Shown here piece after piece: positions 32,366-32,961 of a DNA stretch of 32,961 nt. The notes under the pieces were generated by a model. It did not search any database, was not told the origin of the DNA, and worked only from the letters and a program-made list of their open reading frames with translations. Origin of the DNA: JACPLA01 sp035291905 (GTDB lineage: Bacteria; Bacteroidota; Ignavibacteria; UBA10030); assembly GCA_035291905.1 (NCBI GenBank), contig DATDRF010000269.1, positions 1-32,961 of the forward strand. Reading direction: 5' to 3'. The first letter of the stretch is position 1, and each line of letters opens with the position of its first letter. Both the position numbers and the translations under genes were made by a program.

Positions 32366-32439
32366 TACGCCCGGCGCGATTCGAACGCGCGACCTACAGC
32401 TCCGGAGGCTGTCGCTCTATCCAGCTGAGCTACGGGCGC
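32366..32439 (-). tRNA. tRNA-Arg, anticodon CCG
   Basis: A 74-nt cloverleaf on the minus strand. The acceptor GCGCCCG pairs with CGGGCGT (with a terminal G-U). The D-arm is AGCTCAGCTGGATAGAGC. The anticodon arm ACAGC-CTCCGGA-GCTGT gives CCG, reading CGG. The T-arm GCGCG-TTCGAAT-CGCGC is perfect. The discriminator is A and CCA is not encoded. No convincing promoter was found immediately upstream. Confidence 0.95.
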
Positions 32440-32604
32440 AGGTAAGTTGTTGTGAGTTCACCGATTATGACATGCCTCAAGCATTTCCCAGCGTTGCATT
32501 GAGAGCATTTACAAGACGATTTTCGAAGTTTTGAATCACACAGCTGCGTGACCAATATATGAAACAATTTCACTCATCACAACTGCACAACATCGCCGAA
32601 ACGG

Positions 32605-32636
32605 AAAACCCGAGCCCTTTGGGAGAAAGGCTCGGG
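32605..32636 (-). terminator. Intrinsic terminator downstream of the esterase/propeller fragment
   Basis: A perfect 8-bp stem, CCCGAGCC / GGCTCGGG (32609-32616 and 32629-32636), closes a 12-nt loop and is followed by TTTT on the minus strand (32605-32608). It lies 27 bp past the end of the short propeller-like ORF and would stop transcription coming from the right of the window. Confidence 0.75.
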
Positions 32637-32663
32637 CTGGCAGTCCAACTAAAGCTTCTCACT

Positions 32664-32810
32664 CTACTGCATCGTCCCTTTGAACACGCCGGCATCAGTT
32701 CCGGCAAAGATAATCCTCCCTGATACGGCAAGAGCATGGGGATGGATGCTCGTGAAACCTGTTTGTTCTTGAGTCAGAGGCACCTCAGACCATCGGCGAG
32801 TTGTTGTCAT
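32664..32810 (-). pseudogene. 48-codon ORF resembling the end of a beta-propeller protein; possible remnant
   Basis: The frame opens with an ATG one base after the esterase stop (TAG-C-ATG) and encodes 48 residues. It contains RRWSEVPLTQEQ and HALAVSGRIIFAGTDAGVFKG, a single BNR/propeller blade like those in the protein at 3615-5147. One blade cannot fold alone, and no signal peptide is present. It could be a decayed 3' end of a propeller gene fused by deletion behind the esterase, or a chance short ORF translated by re-initiation. The reading frame is clear; whether it is a live gene is not. Confidence 0.5.
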
Positions 32811-32811
32811 G

Positions 32812-32961
32812 CTATTGCGCCAGCGAGAACTGCTTGAAGAAATCCCAAATCTCATTTCTTGCATTTATGTCGTTGTTAGTGATTCCATCTCCGTAAGATG
32901 GCACTGGCAGTGCTCCCGGCCATCTGTGTCCGCCGTCTATGAGTTTGAATAAGACTACTTT
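32812..32961 (-). CDS. PHB depolymerase / LpqC-type esterase, 3' end only (partial)
   Basis: The last 49 codons of a gene running off the right edge of the window. They read KVVLFKLIDGGHRWPGALP and DINARNEIWDFFKQFSL, ending at TAG 32812-32814. This matches the C-terminal part of the alpha/beta-hydrolase family of polyhydroxybutyrate depolymerases and LpqC/feruloyl-esterase-like proteins, where the His in the G-G-H-x-W-P-G motif is the catalytic histidine. The Ser and Asp of the triad would lie outside the window. It is probably secreted, but the N-terminus is not visible. A short propeller-like ORF and a terminator follow. Confidence 0.72.
   Translation of the reverse strand, partial: KVVLFKLIDGGHRWPGALPVPSYGDGITNNDINARNEIWDFFKQFSLAQ

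Noticed and set aside
32440..32604. Promoter for tRNA-Arg
   Set aside because: A CATAAT lies upstream, but no -35 hexamer occurs at 16-18 bp; nothing else supported in this gap.

Overview
The window is about 33 kb of chromosome from a Gram-negative bacterium, most likely of the FCB group (Bacteroidota / Ignavibacteria / Chlorobi lineage). The indicators are two PorV-type (UPF0164) outer-membrane barrels beside a beta-propeller protein with a FlgD-like C-terminal domain, an MsbA-type exporter with ADP-heptose-type GT9 transferases and an O-antigen ligase-like protein, a DUF1844 gene coupled to nadK, and a bacterial LeuRS carrying an insertion. The genus cannot be fixed from sequence alone. No phage, insertion sequence or CRISPR array was seen.

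Layout. (1) 1-1164, minus strand: an unrecognised, comparatively AT-rich membrane protein. (2) 1313-2672, plus strand: a near-consensus promoter, then an unlabelled 57-codon gene for a small exported peptide carrying two copies of SGVPSSPRP, then a membrane-embedded M50 (site-2) metalloprotease. (3) 2782-14625, plus strand: a tightly packed chain of eleven genes, mostly with ATGA or longer overlaps. It encodes a lipoprotein, a propeller protein, two PorV-like barrels, a FemAB/GNAT-like transferase, a GT4, two GT39/ArnT-like membrane transferases, a periplasmic thioredoxin-fold protein, a GT2 and another GT4. (4) 14586-19891, minus strand: an LPS-type operon running msbA-like, GT9, GT9, O-antigen ligase-like; its last gene overlaps the plus-strand chain tail-to-tail by 40 bp. 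(5) 19941-20902: a DUF971 protein, tRNA-Ala(GGC) with a clear promoter and terminator, and a divergent small c-type cytochrome lipoprotein. (6) 20912-32439, minus strand: a long co-directional run headed by tRNA-Arg(CCG): TPR membrane protein, MATE transporter, membrane GAF-SpoIIE phosphatase, STAS antagonist, RsbW-like kinase, GAF-SpoIIE phosphatase, leuS, GT2, DUF1844, nadK. (7) 32605-32961, minus strand: a terminator, a short propeller-like ORF, and the 3' end of a PHB-depolymerase/LpqC-type esterase cut by the window edge.

How they work together. Blocks 3 and 4 look like a cell-envelope region that builds, flips, ligates and decorates a surface glycan and places beta-barrels and propeller proteins at the outer membrane. 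The STAS, kinase and two-phosphatase set is a partner-switching module; no sigma factor lies in the window, so its output is unknown. The most novel candidate is the 57-aa repeat peptide at 1393-1566. Its two motif copies are identical in protein but differ synonymously in eight of nine codons. It has its own strong promoter and sits directly upstream of an intramembrane protease.
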